From Bordetella sp. H567 (GTDB lineage Bacteria > Pseudomonadota > Gammaproteobacteria > Burkholderiales > Burkholderiaceae_B): a DNA stretch of 64,000 bases. The stretch spans positions 3,980,084-4,044,083 of the forward strand of contig NZ_CP012334.1 in the NCBI RefSeq assembly GCF_001704295.1, written 5' to 3'. This document shows positions 17,696 to 28,423 of this stretch, one piece after another (the first letter of the stretch is position 1; the number at the start of each line of letters is the position of its first letter). A model generated the notes under the pieces. That model searched no databases, was not told the origin of the DNA, and saw nothing but the letters and a program-made list of their open reading frames with translations. A program made the position numbers and the translations under genes.

Positions 17696-18118
17696 ATGGC
17701 TTGGCTAAGGATGACGCGCCTGTGGGCGCTCAGGACGCGGCAGGATGCGATGGCGCTATGGTTCGCGCTGCGCCATCCTGCAACGCCCTGGTACGTCAAG
17801 GCGCTGGCCATTCTGGTCGTCGCCTATATCCTCAGTCCGATCGACCTGATACCGGATTTCATACCCGTACTGGGTTTGCTGGACGACATCATCCTGGTGC
17901 CGATATTGATCGCGGCAACGATGCGCGCCCTGCCCGCACCGGTGCGTGTGGACAGCCGCGAACGCGAGCGGGAGTGGTCGGCACGCAAGCTGGCCAAGCC
18001 GCGCAGCCGGGCGGGCGCGATCTTCGTGATTCTGGTGTGGATCGCGATCGTCGCCGCGATCGCGCTATGGGCGCATGCCGCCTGGTTCAGTCCCGCCGCG
18101 CCGGGCGCCGGCGCTTGA
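17696..18118 (+). CDS. DUF1232 (YkvA-family) small membrane protein
   Basis: 140 residues from the ATG at 17696, which has GGAG five bases upstream; the frame stays open back to 17519 but without support. The DUF1232 core is clear at about 32-82: WYVKALAILVVAYILSPIDL, then IPDFIPVLGLLDDIILVPIL. A second hydrophobic helix (about 107-130) is near the C-terminus, separated by a charged Arg/Glu/Lys stretch. The biochemical role of this family is not established. It converges on the DUF2818 gene and their 3' ends overlap by 32 bases. Confidence 0.8.
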   Translation: MAWLRMTRLWALRTRQDAMALWFALRHPATPWYVKALAILVVAYILSPIDLIPDFIPVLGLLDDIILVPILIAATMRALPAPVRVDSREREREWSARKLAKPRSRAGAIFVILVWIAIVAAIALWAHAAWFSPAAPGAGA

Positions 18119-18419
18119 GCAGGTAGCGGATCACAAAGCCGGGATACGCCAGCACCAGGAACAGGCACAGGGCGATGGCGTAGAACTGCCAGCCCTGGGG
18201 AAAGCGGTTGCCCAAGGTGGATTCGAAGGCGAAACCCAGCGCGCCGACGATCAGGTAGAACGCCAGCAATTCGACCAGGCGCAGCCAGAACGGCTTGGTC
18301 ATCGGCGTGCCACCCTTGCGCCAGACGAACACGGCAAAAACCCGTTCGTTCAGGAAAGGCAGATTCGCGCAGACCAGGGCCAACGCAATCAACAACCAGA
18401 CAGCAAGGGTTTGACTCAT
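18087..18419 (-). CDS. DUF2818 membrane protein at the end of the nuo operon
   Basis: 110 residues with three hydrophobic helices (about 3-20, 46-66 and 78-100) and a basic tail, KRRRPARRD. The segment ANLPFLNERVFAVF near the N-terminus and the position directly after nuoN are what I recall for DUF2818 proteins of Burkholderiales. No biochemical function is established; conserved linkage suggests an accessory or assembly role for complex I, which is inference. A strong stem-loop lies between nuoN and this gene. Its 3' end overlaps the convergent DUF1232 gene by 32 bases. Confidence 0.85.
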   Translation of the reverse strand: MSQTLAVWLLIALALVCANLPFLNERVFAVFVWRKGGTPMTKPFWLRLVELLAFYLIVGALGFAFESTLGNRFPQGWQFYAIALCLFLVLAYPGFVIRYLLKRRRPARRD

Positions 18420-18436
18420 CGGCCCGGAATAAGCGT

Positions 18437-18464
18437 GTCGCGGCCCCGGAAACGGGGCCGCGAC
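18437..18464 (-). terminator. Strong stem-loop between nuoN and the DUF2818 gene
   Basis: A 12-bp perfect stem, GTCGCGGCCCCG (18437-18448) with CGGGGCCGCGAC (18453-18464), closes a four-base loop. In the nuo direction it is followed by ACGCTTATT rather than a T run, so partial termination or mRNA stabilisation is more likely than a full stop. Confidence 0.55.
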
Positions 18465-18480
18465 GGCGATTGGATGTCGA

Positions 18481-19950
18481 TCAAAGGCCCAGCGACGTCT
18501 GGACCGCGCGCACGCATGCCGCCATCAGGCCGCCGGGCAGCACGCCCAGCAGCAGCAGCAAGACGCCGTTCAGCGACATCAGGCCGCGTTGCGCGTACGA
18601 AGCCGAAACCGGATGGGCCTCGCCGACCGGGTCGTCGAAGTACACGACCTTGACCACGCGCAGGTAGTAGAAGGCGCCCACCAGGGAGAACATCACCGCG
18701 ACCACGGCGATGCCGACATGGCCCATCTGGATCAGCGGCTGCAGCACGGCCAGCTTGGCGTAGAAACCCACCGTGGGCGGCAGGCCGGTCAGCGAAACCA
18801 TCAGCATCAGCACGATAAAGGCGTGCCAGGGGCTGCGCCGGTTCAGTCCCTTCAGGTCGTCGATGGCGTCGCACTCGAAGCCGTCGCGCGACAGTAGCAG
18901 GATCATGCCGAAACTGCCCAGGGTGGTCAGGACGTACGTCACCATGTAGAACAGCGCCGCGCCGTAGCCGACCGCGGCGGACTCGCCGCCCGCGGCCAGG
19001 CCCAGCAGGACGAAGCCCATATGGGAGATCGTCGAATAGGCCAGCATGCGCTTGAAGTTGCTTTGCGCGATCGCGGTGATGTTGCCTATCGCCAGCGACA
19101 GCACGGCCAGGATCAGCAGCATGGGCTGCCAGTCGGTAGCCAGCGTATGCAGGGCTTCGATCAGCACGCGCAGCGTGATGGCGAAGGCGGCCAGCTTGGG
19201 CGCGGCACCCAGCAGCAGCGTGACCGCCGTCGGCGCGCCGTGGTAGACGTCAGGCACCCACATATGGAAAGGCGCCGCGCCAAGCTTGAACGCCAGGCCG
19301 GCCACGATGAACACCACGCCCAGCACCAGTGGCAGGTTCTGCGCCTTGCCCCCGGCGATGACGGCGGCGATCTGCGCCAGGTCCAGCTGCCCGGTCGCGC
19401 CATAGATCATGGACATGCCGTACAACAGGAAGCCGGACGCCAGCGCGCCCAGCACGAAGTACTTCATGGCGGCCTCGGTCGCGGTGGTGTCGTCGCGGCG
19501 CAGCGCGATCAGCGCATACAGCGACAGCGACATCAGCTCCAGGCCCAGGTACACCGTGATCAGGTTGCCGGCCGAGATCATCACCATCTGGCCCAGCAGG
19601 CCGAACAGGGCGAGCACGTACAGTTCGCCGCCGCGCAGCATGTCGCGCGACTGCGAATAGAGGCGACCGTAGACCAGGGTGATGAACACCGCGACGTAGG
19701 AAGCGACCTTAAGCAGGTGCGCCAGGTCGTCGGCCACGTACAGGCCGCCGAACGCCCTGCCCTTCACGCCGTCGTGCCACTGCACCAGCGAAACGATGGT
19801 CACGACCACCAGGGTGCCCAGCGTCAGCAGATAGCTGAGCTTGCGCGTCGGGTGGTTGCTGACCGCGTCGATCAGCAGGATGGCCGCGCCCAGTATCAGC
19901 AGCAGGATCTCCGGCGTCGCCAATGCGAAATCGAGTGAGGAGTGCATCAT
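18481..19950 (-). CDS. nuoN: NADH-quinone oxidoreductase subunit N
   Basis: 489 residues, about 14 transmembrane helices. NuoN is one of three antiporter-like membrane subunits that pump protons in complex I. The Mrp-antiporter core is visible around residues 120-290, with the conserved lysine segment [19 protein letters not shown] and the later [21 protein letters not shown]. The start [16 protein letters not shown] has two adjacent ATG codons (19950 and 19947). It follows nuoM by 9 bases. It is the last classical nuo gene, then the DUF2818 gene follows. Confidence 0.96.
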   Translation of the reverse strand: MMHSSLDFALATPEILLLILGAAILLIDAVSNHPTRKLSYLLTLGTLVVVTIVSLVQWHDGVKGRAFGGLYVADDLAHLLKVASYVAVFITLVYGRLYSQSRDMLRGGELYVLALFGLLGQMVMISAGNLITVYLGLELMSLSLYALIALRRDDTTATEAAMKYFVLGALASGFLLYGMSMIYGATGQLDLAQIAAVIAGGKAQNLPLVLGVVFIVAGLAFKLGAAPFHMWVPDVYHGAPTAVTLLLGAAPKLAAFAITLRVLIEALHTLATDWQPMLLILAVLSLAIGNITAIAQSNFKRMLAYSTISHMGFVLLGLAAGGESAAVGYGAALFYMVTYVLTTLGSFGMILLLSRDGFECDAIDDLKGLNRRSPWHAFIVLMLMVSLTGLPPTVGFYAKLAVLQPLIQMGHVGIAVVAVMFSLVGAFYYLRVVKVVYFDDPVGEAHPVSASYAQRGLMSLNGVLLLLLGVLPGGLMAACVRAVQTSLGL

Positions 19951-19959
19951 GGTCTCGGT

Positions 19960-21459
19960 TTACAGTTTGGAGATGGCGACGTGTTGCATCAGAGCCTGGA
20001 CCGACGCGTGCATCACGTCGGTGAAGGGCTTGGGATAAATCCCCATGTACAGCACGGTGATCGCCATCAGGCCCAGGATCAGGAATTCACGGCTACCGAT
20101 GTCGGTAAGCTGGCGCACGTGCTCGTTGGCGATTTCACCGAAGGCCACGCGCTTGACCATCCACAGCGAGTACGACGCGCCCAGGATCAAGGCGGTGGCC
20201 GCGGCCAGGCCGATCCAGAAGTCGTGCTGTACCGCGCCCATGATGACCATGAACTCGCCCACGAAGCCGCTGGTGGCGGGCAAGCCGCTGTTGGCCATGG
20301 AAAACAGCACGAAGAAGGTGACGAAGCGCGGCATCGTGTTCACCACGCCGCCGTAGTCGGCGATGCGCCGGCTGTGCACGCGGTCGTACAGCACGCCGAT
20401 GCACATGAACATGGCGCCCGACACGAATCCGTGCGAAATCATCTGCACGATCGCGCCTTCCACGCCCGCGGTGTTGAAAATGAAGAAGCCCAGCGTCACG
20501 AAGCCCATGTGCGCCACGGACGAATACGCGACCAGCTTTTTCATGTCGTCCTGGACGATGGCGACCAAGCCGATGTAGATCACCGCGATCAGGGACAAGG
20601 CGATCATCATGCCGGCCAGGCTGTGCGACGCATCGGGCGCGATCGGCAGCGAGAAGCGCAGGAAGCCGTAGGCCCCCAGCTTCAGCATGATGGCCGCCAG
20701 CACGATGGAGCCGCCCGTGGGCGCTTCCACGTGCGCGTCCGGCAGCCAGGTATGCACCGGCCACATCGGCACCTTCACCGCGAAGGCCGCCAGCATGGCC
20801 ACGAACAGCAGTACCTGGGGCGTCATGCCCAGCTTCAGCTGCTGCCACTGCAGGATGTCGAACGAACCGCCCGATGCGTTCCACAGGTAGATGAAGGCCA
20901 CCAGGGTCAGCAGCGAGCCCAGCAGCGTATACAGGAAGAACTTGATCGCCGCGTAGACCCGGTTGGGTCCGCCCCACACGCCCACGATGATGTACATCGG
21001 GATCAGCGTGGCCTCGAAGAACACGTAGAACAGCAGGCCATCCAGCGCGACGAACACGCCGATCATCAGGCCGGACAGGATCAGGAAGGCCGCCATGTAC
21101 TGCGCCAGGCGGCTGGTGATGACCTCCCAGCCGGCCAGCACCACGATCACCGTGATGAAGGCGGTCAGCAGCACGAACCACAGCGATATGCCGTCCACGC
21201 CCAGGTGGTAGTTGATGTTGAAGGTGCTGATCCACGGCACGTTCTCGACGAACTGCATGTTCGCCGTCGACGGGTCGAAGCCGGTATACAGCGGAATCGT
21301 CACCAGCAGGCCAGCCACGGCGCCGATCAGCGACAGCCACAACGTCAGGCCGCGCTTGTTGTCGCCACCCAGGGCAAGCACCAGCAGACCGAAAACGATA
21401 GGGACAAAGACCGCGAGGGTAAGCCAGGGAAAAGTGTGGGATGCCATCTCGCTAGCCAT
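19960..21459 (-). CDS. nuoM: NADH-quinone oxidoreductase subunit M
   Basis: 499 residues with about 14 helices. NuoM is the middle antiporter-like proton-pumping subunit. The key segments are FFEATLIPMYIIVGVWGGPNR, KVPMWPVHTWLPDAHVEAPT and KLVAYSSVAHMGFVTLG. The annotated ATG at 21459 directly abuts the nuoL stop; a second ATG at 21447 (MASHTFPWLTLAVF) matches the usual NuoM N-terminus and may be the real start. Zero-spacing with nuoL implies translational coupling. Confidence 0.96.
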   Translation of the reverse strand: MASEMASHTFPWLTLAVFVPIVFGLLVLALGGDNKRGLTLWLSLIGAVAGLLVTIPLYTGFDPSTANMQFVENVPWISTFNINYHLGVDGISLWFVLLTAFITVIVVLAGWEVITSRLAQYMAAFLILSGLMIGVFVALDGLLFYVFFEATLIPMYIIVGVWGGPNRVYAAIKFFLYTLLGSLLTLVAFIYLWNASGGSFDILQWQQLKLGMTPQVLLFVAMLAAFAVKVPMWPVHTWLPDAHVEAPTGGSIVLAAIMLKLGAYGFLRFSLPIAPDASHSLAGMMIALSLIAVIYIGLVAIVQDDMKKLVAYSSVAHMGFVTLGFFIFNTAGVEGAIVQMISHGFVSGAMFMCIGVLYDRVHSRRIADYGGVVNTMPRFVTFFVLFSMANSGLPATSGFVGEFMVIMGAVQHDFWIGLAAATALILGASYSLWMVKRVAFGEIANEHVRQLTDIGSREFLILGLMAITVLYMGIYPKPFTDVMHASVQALMQHVAISKL

Positions 21460-23514
21460 TTATTGGGGAATCAGTACGAAGAAAGTCACCAGGGCCAGGA
21501 TGCCGATGATCATGGCGAAGGCATAGTGATAGATGAAGCCGGACTGCAGGTAGCGGCTGACACCAGCCACCCAGCCCACCAGCCTGGCGCTGCCGTTGAT
21601 CAGGCCATCGATCAGCCCACGGTCGCCGGCGTGCCACAGGCCCCGGCCCAGGCCACGGGCGGCGCGGGCGATGACCTGTTCGTTGAACCAATCCACGTAG
21701 TACTTGTTTTCCAGGATGGCATTGATGCCCGACAGGCTGGACTTGATGGCGGCCGGCACCCGGGGATTGACCAGGTAGCAGTACCAGGCCACCACCGCGC
21801 CCGCCACCACCAGCCAGAAGGCCGTCGTGGTGAAGGCATGCAGGCCGAACTCCACCCAGCCGTGCCAGTCCTCGGCGAGCTCGTGCATGGCAGGGTGTTG
21901 TGGCATGACGGCGATCGCGCCCTGGAAATACTTGCCGAACAGCAGCGGGTCGATGACCAGCGCGCCGATGATGACCGAAGGAATCGCCAGCACCACCAGG
22001 GGCAGCGTCACCACCCAGGGCGACTCGCGCGGCGGACCGCCGTGGCCATGGTCGTCATGGCCATGGGCGTCCGCGGTGCCGTGCACCTGGGCTTCCGCGC
22101 CGTGGTTGTCATCGTGGTGTGCATGGCCGTGGCCGTGCACATCGAAGCGCTCCTTGCCATGGAAGACCAGGAAGTAGACGCGGAAGGAATACAGCGAGGT
22201 AACGAACACGCCGGCCAGGGTCGCGAAGTGTGCGAACCCGGCCCCCCAGACATCGGCGGCGCCCGCCGCTTCGATGATGTGTTCCTTCGAGTAGAAGCCG
22301 GAGAAGAACGGCGTACCCACCAGGGCCAGCGTACCGATCAGGAAGGTGATCCACGTGACGGGCATGTACTTGCGCAGGCCGCCCATGTTGCGGATGTCCT
22401 GGTCGTGGTGCATGCCGATGATCACCGAGCCGGCACCCAGGAACAGCAGTGCCTTGAAGAAGGCATGCGTCATCAGGTGGAAGATCGCCACCTGGTAGGC
22501 CGACGCGCCCAGCGCGACCGTCATGTAGCCCAGCTGCGACAGCGTGGAATACGCCACCACGCGCTTGATGTCGTTCTGGATGATGCCCAGGATGCCCAGG
22601 AACAGCGCGCCGATGGCACCGATGACGATGACGAAGGACAACGCGGTATCGGAATGCTCGAACAGCGGCGAGAAACGCGCCACCATGAAAATGCCTGCCG
22701 TCACCATCGTGGCGGCGTGGATCAGCGCCGAAATCGGCGTCGGGCCTTCCATCGAGTCCGGCAGCCAGGCGTGCAGCGGAACCTGGGCCGATTTACCCAT
22801 GGCGCCGATGAACAGGCAGATGCAGGCCACGGTCAGCAGCTTCCAGTCGCCGCCGGGAAAGGTCATGCCGGCCAGCTTGTCGGCCTGGCCGAACACGTCC
22901 GCGTACTGCATCGAACCGACATAGGCGAACAACAGACCGATGCCCAGCACGAAGCCGAAGTCGCCGACGCGGTTGATCAGGAAGGCCTTCATGTTGGCGA
23001 AGATGGCCGTCGGGCGCGTGTACCAGAAGCCGATCAGCAGGTACGACACCAGGCCCACCGCTTCCCAGCCGAAGAACAGCTGCACCATGTTGTTCGACAT
23101 GACCAGCATCAGCATCGAAAACGTGAACAGCGAGATATAGGCGAAGAAACGCTGGTAGCCGGGATCGTCCGCCATGTAGCCGATGGTGTAGATATGGACC
23201 ATCAGCGACACGCTAGTGACGACCACCATCATCAGGGCCGACAGCGGGTCGATCAGGAAGCCGATGTTCAGCGGCGTGCTGCCGATCAGGCTCCAGGTGT
23301 AGACGTTGCCGTCATACGTGTGCCCGGCCAGCACGTCGCCCAGCACCACGAAGGCGCCGATCGTGGAGATCAGCACGCCCAGGATGGTGATCAGGTGCGC
23401 GCCGCGCCGCCCGATGGCGTTGCCGAGAAACCCGGTGCCGAACAGACCGGCCAGGATGGCGCCGGCCAAGGGCGCCAGCGCGATGAGCAGGTAAAGATTG
23501 GGAGAGCTAGACAT
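21460..23514 (-). CDS. nuoL: NADH-quinone oxidoreductase subunit L with His-rich loop
   Basis: 684 residues, the distal antiporter-like subunit with the long lateral helix at its C-terminus. Conserved segments include LFFGWEAVGLVSYLLIGFWY, KSAQVPLHAWLPDSMEGPTP and the helix-breaking histidine region HLMTHAFFKALLFLGAGSV. Residues about 457-495 form a hydrophilic loop with 11 histidines in 36 residues plus many Asp, placed between membrane segments. This loop is absent from the E. coli protein as I recall it. The gene follows nuoK by 18 bases. Confidence 0.96.
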   Translation of the reverse strand: MSSSPNLYLLIALAPLAGAILAGLFGTGFLGNAIGRRGAHLITILGVLISTIGAFVVLGDVLAGHTYDGNVYTWSLIGSTPLNIGFLIDPLSALMMVVVTSVSLMVHIYTIGYMADDPGYQRFFAYISLFTFSMLMLVMSNNMVQLFFGWEAVGLVSYLLIGFWYTRPTAIFANMKAFLINRVGDFGFVLGIGLLFAYVGSMQYADVFGQADKLAGMTFPGGDWKLLTVACICLFIGAMGKSAQVPLHAWLPDSMEGPTPISALIHAATMVTAGIFMVARFSPLFEHSDTALSFVIVIGAIGALFLGILGIIQNDIKRVVAYSTLSQLGYMTVALGASAYQVAIFHLMTHAFFKALLFLGAGSVIIGMHHDQDIRNMGGLRKYMPVTWITFLIGTLALVGTPFFSGFYSKEHIIEAAGAADVWGAGFAHFATLAGVFVTSLYSFRVYFLVFHGKERFDVHGHGHAHHDDNHGAEAQVHGTADAHGHDDHGHGGPPRESPWVVTLPLVVLAIPSVIIGALVIDPLLFGKYFQGAIAVMPQHPAMHELAEDWHGWVEFGLHAFTTTAFWLVVAGAVVAWYCYLVNPRVPAAIKSSLSGINAILENKYYVDWFNEQVIARAARGLGRGLWHAGDRGLIDGLINGSARLVGWVAGVSRYLQSGFIYHYAFAMIIGILALVTFFVLIPQ

Positions 23515-23532
23515 TGTTATTCCTGGATTCCG

Positions 23533-23841
23533 TCAGCCCTTCAGGCGGTCGAGTTCGTCAACGTTGATGGTGTTCAGGTTGCGGAACAGCAGCACCAGAA
23601 TGGCCAGCCCGATCGCGGCTTCGGCGGCGGCGACGGTCAGGATGAAGAACACGAAGACCTGGCCGGCGGTATCGCCGGACCAGCTCGAGAAAGCCACGAA
23701 GTTCATGTTGACGGCCAGCAGCACGAGCTCGATGGACATCAGCAGGATGATCAGGTTGCGGCGGTTCAGGAAGATGCCGAATATGCCGATGGCGAAGAGG
23801 ATCGCCCCCAGTATCAGGTAATGGGCCAGCGTCAGCGTCAC
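23533..23841 (-). CDS. nuoK: NADH-quinone oxidoreductase subunit K
   Basis: 102 residues, three transmembrane helices. NuoK carries buried glutamates needed for proton transfer, seen in [16 protein letters not shown] and [17 protein letters not shown]. The start is a GTG at 23841 ([16 protein letters not shown]), and its last base overlaps the nuoJ stop codon in a GTGA arrangement, which supports both the start and translational coupling. Confidence 0.95.
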   Translation of the reverse strand: MTLTLAHYLILGAILFAIGIFGIFLNRRNLIILLMSIELVLLAVNMNFVAFSSWSGDTAGQVFVFFILTVAAAEAAIGLAILVLLFRNLNTINVDELDRLKG

Positions 23842-24482
23842 TTCTGTTCTCCTTGGGACGGAACGGCCGCGGCGGTCCGGGCCTGGGCCCGTTCGCTCTG
23901 CGCCGGCATGCTCACCAGGCGGAAGCGGTCCTTGGCGCGCACGCGCACGGCTTCCGACGGATTGTTGTACTTGACGTCGCGGCGGCGGCGCAGGGTCAGC
24001 GCGATGGCCGCCACCATGCCCACCAGCAGCAGCACGGCGCCCACTTCCACGGCATACACGTACTGCGTATACATGGCGGTGCCCAGCGCGCGTGCGTTGT
24101 TGTAGTCGCCCGCCATGGCCGCCGGCGGGCCGGCGTCGAACCAGGCCGTTCCCAGCACGAAGGAGATCTCCAGCACAAGGACCAGGCCGATCACCAGGCC
24201 CAGCGGCAGGTAGGTCTTGAGCCCATGCCGCAGCGCCGCCATGCGGATGTCCAGCATCATCACGACGAAGAGGAACAGCACCATCACGGCGCCGACGTAG
24301 ACCAGGACCAGCAGCAAGCCCAGGAATTCCGCGCCCAGCAGCATCCAGAGCATGGCCGCGTTGAAGAAGGCCAGGATCAGGTGCAGCACGGCGGTGACGG
24401 GGCTGCGCGCCGTGATGACGCGGAACGCCGCCACCACGAGCACGATGGACAGTATGTAGAACAGAACGGTGGTGAAAGTCAT
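23838..24482 (-). CDS. nuoJ: NADH-quinone oxidoreductase subunit J
   Basis: 214 residues from the ATG at 24482 ([19 protein letters not shown]). Five transmembrane helices with the family segment [30 protein letters not shown] containing the pi-bulge helix. The C-terminal 40 residues are a basic hydrophilic tail ending in QGEQK, a little longer than usual. In-frame upstream codons overlap nuoI and are not used. It follows nuoI by 16 bases. Confidence 0.95.
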   Translation of the reverse strand: MTFTTVLFYILSIVLVVAAFRVITARSPVTAVLHLILAFFNAAMLWMLLGAEFLGLLLVLVYVGAVMVLFLFVVMMLDIRMAALRHGLKTYLPLGLVIGLVLVLEISFVLGTAWFDAGPPAAMAGDYNNARALGTAMYTQYVYAVEVGAVLLLVGMVAAIALTLRRRRDVKYNNPSEAVRVRAKDRFRLVSMPAQSERAQARTAAAVPSQGEQK

Positions 24483-24498
24483 GGAGTCGTACCCGGCA

Positions 24499-24987
24499 TC
24501 AACGGTAGGGCGCGTCTTCGGCGCGGCGTTGGGCGATTTCCGCCTCGTAGCGGTCGCCGACCGCAAGCAGCATGTCCTTCGTGAAGTACAGGTCGCCGCG
24601 TTTCTCGCCGTGGTATTCGTGGATATGTGTTTCCACGATGGAATCCACCGGACAGCTTTCTTCGCAGAATCCGCAGAAGATGCACTTGGTCAGGTCGATG
24701 TCGTAGCGCGTGGTGCGGCGGCTGCCGTCATCGCGCACGTCCGACTCGATGGTGATGGCCAGGGCGGGACACACCGCCTCGCACAGTTTGCAGGCGATGC
24801 AGCGCTCTTCCCCATTGGGATAGCGGCGCAACGCGTGCAGCCCGCGGAACCGCGGCGAAGCCGGGGTTTTTTCCACGGGGTAGCGCAGGGTCACCTTGCG
24901 CTTGAAAAAGTACTTGCCCGTGAGGCGCATGCCCTTGAGCAGTTCGGACAGCAAGAGGCTGCCGAAGAAATCCTTGATCGCTTCCAT
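24499..24987 (-). CDS. nuoI: NADH-quinone oxidoreductase subunit I
   Basis: 162 residues from the ATG at 24987 ([20 protein letters not shown]). NuoI is a ferredoxin-like subunit carrying clusters N6a and N6b. Both 4Fe-4S motifs are present: [12 protein letters not shown] and [13 protein letters not shown]. The N-terminal amphipathic helix anchors it to the membrane. It follows nuoH by 20 bases. Confidence 0.96.
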   Translation of the reverse strand: MEAIKDFFGSLLLSELLKGMRLTGKYFFKRKVTLRYPVEKTPASPRFRGLHALRRYPNGEERCIACKLCEAVCPALAITIESDVRDDGSRRTTRYDIDLTKCIFCGFCEESCPVDSIVETHIHEYHGEKRGDLYFTKDMLLAVGDRYEAEIAQRRAEDAPYR

Positions 24988-25007
24988 ATCCTGCCTTTTG
25001 CCTATCG

Positions 25008-26081
25008 CTAGCGCCAAATATTCCAGGGCGTCTGCATCCAGATCGCCACGACTAGCAGCCATACGCCGGTCAGCGGGATGAAGATCTTCCAGCCCAGGCG
25101 CATGATCTGGTCGTAGCGATACCGCGGGAACGAGGCCCGGAACCACACGAACAGGGACACCACGACGAACGTCTTCAGACCCAGCCAGATCCAGCCGGGG
25201 ATCCAGGTAAGCGGAGCCACATTGATGGGCGAGGCCCAGCCGCCCAGGAACATGATGGAGGCCAGCGCCGACAACAGGATCATGTTGGCGTACTCGCCCA
25301 GGAAGAACAGGGCGAAGGCCATGCCCGAATATTCCACCATGTGCCCGGCGACGATTTCCGATTCGCCTTCCACCACGTCGAAGGGATGGCGGTTCGTTTC
25401 CGCCACGGCCGACACCACGTAGATCACGAACAGCGGCAGCAGCGGCAGCCAGTTCCAGGACAGGAAGGTCAGGCCGTGATCCGCGAACCAGCCACGCAGC
25501 TGGCCTTGCACGATATCGTTCATGTTCAGGCTGCCGGACACCAGCAGCACCGTTACCAGCACGAAGCCGATGGCCAGTTCATACGAGACCATCTGCGCGG
25601 ACGCGCGCAGTGCGCCCAGGAAGGCGTACTTGGAGTTGGACGCCCAGCCCGCCACGATCACGCCATACACGCCCACGGACGTGATGGCCATGATGTACAG
25701 CAGCCCGGCATTGACGTTGGCCAGCACCGTCTGCGGTCCGAAGGGCATCACCGCCCAGGCGGCCAGCGCCGGCATCAGCGTCACCACGGGCGCCAGCACG
25801 AAGAGGACGCGGTTGGCCTCCGTGGGCACCACCACTTCCTTGGTCAGCAGCTTGAACACGTCGGCGAAAGGCTGCAGCAGCCCACGGAAGCCCACGCGAT
25901 TGGGCCCCAGGCGCACGTGCATGAAGCCGATCATCTTGCGTTCCCAGTACGTCAGGTAGGCCACGCACAGGATGATGGGTACCGCGATGATCACGATCTT
26001 GGCGACCGTCCAGATCACCAGCCAGGGCGTGGCGCCCAGCAAGGCCTGCCCTTGGCTTTCCAAAGTATTGAGCCATTCCAT
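25008..26081 (-). CDS. nuoH: NADH-quinone oxidoreductase subunit H
   Basis: 357 residues, about eight helices. NuoH forms the quinone-binding chamber with NuoB and NuoD. The loop [21 protein letters not shown] (near 48-68) and the conserved [20 protein letters not shown] are intact. The start ATG shares one base with the nuoG stop (TGATG), a sign of coupled translation. Confidence 0.96.
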   Translation of the reverse strand: MEWLNTLESQGQALLGATPWLVIWTVAKIVIIAVPIILCVAYLTYWERKMIGFMHVRLGPNRVGFRGLLQPFADVFKLLTKEVVVPTEANRVLFVLAPVVTLMPALAAWAVMPFGPQTVLANVNAGLLYIMAITSVGVYGVIVAGWASNSKYAFLGALRASAQMVSYELAIGFVLVTVLLVSGSLNMNDIVQGQLRGWFADHGLTFLSWNWLPLLPLFVIYVVSAVAETNRHPFDVVEGESEIVAGHMVEYSGMAFALFFLGEYANMILLSALASIMFLGGWASPINVAPLTWIPGWIWLGLKTFVVVSLFVWFRASFPRYRYDQIMRLGWKIFIPLTGVWLLVVAIWMQTPWNIWR

Positions 26082-28408
26082 CAGGCACGCTCCACGCTGA
26101 TTTCACCGAATGCACCGCCCAGGGCGGCCGTTTGCTCGAAGCCCGCCGAAACACGCACTGCGCGGTCGGCGACCGTCTCGTCCTGCACCGTTTCCAGTTC
26201 GACGGCGCCGGTCGCGGTGCGCACGCGCACCTTGATACCGGCGGTCAGGCCCAGGCCCGCCAGGGTCTGCCCGTTCATGCGGGCCGCGGGCGCACGCGAC
26301 GCCGGGGCTGCTTGCAGGGATTCAGCGCGGCGCACGATGGCGTCCGTACGGTAGATCGGCAGGTCGGCCACGCGCTCCAGGCCGCCACGCGCCGCGCCCA
26401 CGCCGGGCGCCGCGTTGATGCGGTTGGACAGGCGCCCTTCCACCCCGCCGGACAGCACGCTGTCGCGTACCGATTCGGAGGTTTCGTCATCGAAGCCGGA
26501 GAGCTGGAGCACATTGCCCAGCACCCGCAGCACTTTCCACGCGGGCCGGCTCTGCTGGAACGGCGCGACCGTGCCCTTGAAGCCTTGCGCCAGGCCCTGC
26601 GCGTTGACGAAGGTACCGGAGGTTTCCGTGAAAGGCGCGACGGGCAGCATCACATTGGCCCACTGCGCGGCCGCCGAACGGTACGGGGTGAGCGCCACGG
26701 CGAACTGCGCGTCGCGCAGCGCGGCCACGGCCTGCGGGCCGTTGTCCGCGTCCAGCAGCGGCTCGGCGTGCAGCACGATATAGGCCTTGAGGGGATCGGC
26801 CAGCATGGCGGCGGCGGTCTTGCCCCCCTTGCCCGGCACGGCACCGGCCAGATAGCCGCCCACCGTGTTGCCGCCGGAAGTCAGGAAGCCCAGACGCGCG
26901 CCGGCCATCGCTGCGATGGCTTGGGCGTTCGCGGCGATCGTGGACGCCTGCGGCGACGCGACGGCCATGTTGCCCAACAGCACCGCGGCTTGGCTGCCGG
27001 AGGCCAGGCTGGCCGCGATGACCTTGGCTTGTTCGCCCGGGACGACACCGCCGAATTCGGCGGGCACGTCCTGGCCCTTGCCCTGGGCCAGGGCCACGGC
27101 CACTTCCGCCAACGCGCGCGGCAGCGCCGACGGCGCAACGGTGAAGCGGCCGGCGACCGGCATCAGCGGATCGTCCGCCAGGCTGTCGACCAGCAGGATT
27201 TGCGTGCCGCGCTTGGCGGCCTGGCGCAGGCGCTGCGCCATCAGGGGATGATCCTTGCGCAGCACGGACCCAACGACCAGGACACGATCCAGCGTATCCA
27301 GGTCGGCCACCGGCATGCCCAGCCAGGGCGCGCCTTCCAGCGCGGCGCCGAGGGCCGGATCGGTCTGGCGCAGGCGGAAATCGATGTTCTCCGACCCCAG
27401 CGCGCGGACCAGGCGGCCCAGCAGCGCGTATTCTTCCGTGGTGGCGTATTCGGTCGCCAGCGCGCCGATCTGGCCGCCGCCAAAGCTGTCGCGCACGCGG
27501 GACAGGCCCTGTGCGACGGCCTGCAGCGCATCGGCCCAGGAGGCTTCCTGCCATTCGCCATCGGCGCCCTTGATCATGGGCGTGGCCAGGCGGTCGTCGG
27601 CGTTCAGGCCTTCATACGAGAAACGGTCGCGGTCGCTCAGCCAGCATTCGTTCAGCGCGTCGTTTTCGAAGGGCACGACACGCAGCACCTTGTCGCCCTT
27701 GACCTGCACGACCAGGTTGGCGCCCATGCTGTCGTGCGGGCTGATCGAACGGCGGCGGGCCAATTCCCAGGTGCGCGCGCTGTAGCGGAACGGCTTGGAC
27801 GTCAGCGCGCCGACCGGGCACAGGTCTATCATGTTGCCCGACAGTTCGGATTCGACCGAACGTCCCACGAAGGACGTGATCTCGGAGTGCTCGCCCCGGT
27901 TGATCATGCCCAGTTCCATCACGCCGGCGATTTCCTGGCCGAAGCGCACGCAGCGCGTGCAATGGATGCAGCGGCTCATTTCCTCGGCCGACACCAGCGG
28001 GCCCAGGTCCTTGTGGAACACAACGCGCTTTTCTTCGTGGTAGCGCGAGGCCGAGCCGCCGTAGCCCACTGCCAGGTCCTGCAGCTGGCATTCGCCACCC
28101 TGGTCGCAGATGGGGCAATCCAGCGGATGGTTGATCAACAGGAACTCCATGACCGACTTCTGGGCGGCCTTGGCTTTTTCCGAGTTGGTGAACACCACCA
28201 TGCCGTTGGTCACGGGCGTGGCGCAGGCCGGCAGCGCCTTGGGCGCCTTTTCGACCTCGACCAGGCACATGCGGCAGTTGGCCGCGATGGAAAGCTTCTT
28301 GTGGTAGCAGAAATGCGGCACGTACTGCCCGAGTTTCTGGGCAGCATGCATCACCATGCTGCCTTCGGGCACTTCTACCTTGTTGCCGTCGACGGTTAGT
28401 TCAACCAT
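26081..28408 (-). CDS. nuoG: NADH-quinone oxidoreductase subunit G
   Basis: 775 residues. NuoG is the largest peripheral-arm subunit. The N-terminal 220 residues hold a 2Fe-2S ferredoxin domain ([19 protein letters not shown]), a His-Cys cluster region ([17 protein letters not shown]) and the 4Fe-4S motif [16 protein letters not shown]. The remainder is a molybdopterin-oxidoreductase-like fold without evident cofactor residues, as usual in complex I. It follows nuoF by 15 bases and overlaps nuoH by one base. Confidence 0.95.
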   Translation of the reverse strand: MVELTVDGNKVEVPEGSMVMHAAQKLGQYVPHFCYHKKLSIAANCRMCLVEVEKAPKALPACATPVTNGMVVFTNSEKAKAAQKSVMEFLLINHPLDCPICDQGGECQLQDLAVGYGGSASRYHEEKRVVFHKDLGPLVSAEEMSRCIHCTRCVRFGQEIAGVMELGMINRGEHSEITSFVGRSVESELSGNMIDLCPVGALTSKPFRYSARTWELARRRSISPHDSMGANLVVQVKGDKVLRVVPFENDALNECWLSDRDRFSYEGLNADDRLATPMIKGADGEWQEASWADALQAVAQGLSRVRDSFGGGQIGALATEYATTEEYALLGRLVRALGSENIDFRLRQTDPALGAALEGAPWLGMPVADLDTLDRVLVVGSVLRKDHPLMAQRLRQAAKRGTQILLVDSLADDPLMPVAGRFTVAPSALPRALAEVAVALAQGKGQDVPAEFGGVVPGEQAKVIAASLASGSQAAVLLGNMAVASPQASTIAANAQAIAAMAGARLGFLTSGGNTVGGYLAGAVPGKGGKTAAAMLADPLKAYIVLHAEPLLDADNGPQAVAALRDAQFAVALTPYRSAAAQWANVMLPVAPFTETSGTFVNAQGLAQGFKGTVAPFQQSRPAWKVLRVLGNVLQLSGFDDETSESVRDSVLSGGVEGRLSNRINAAPGVGAARGGLERVADLPIYRTDAIVRRAESLQAAPASRAPAARMNGQTLAGLGLTAGIKVRVRTATGAVELETVQDETVADRAVRVSAGFEQTAALGGAFGEISVERA

Positions 28409-28423
28409 TGTCTGTTCCTGGAC

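Noticed and set aside
19942-24105. A 1387-codon open frame on the plus strand across nuoN to nuoJ
   Set aside because: It is antisense to five unmistakable nuo genes. Its predicted protein is mostly His, Gln, Arg and Asp without domains, the usual mirror image of GC-rich codon bias.
26132-28399. A 755-codon plus-strand frame over nuoG
   Set aside because: Antisense shadow of nuoG with no recognisable domain.
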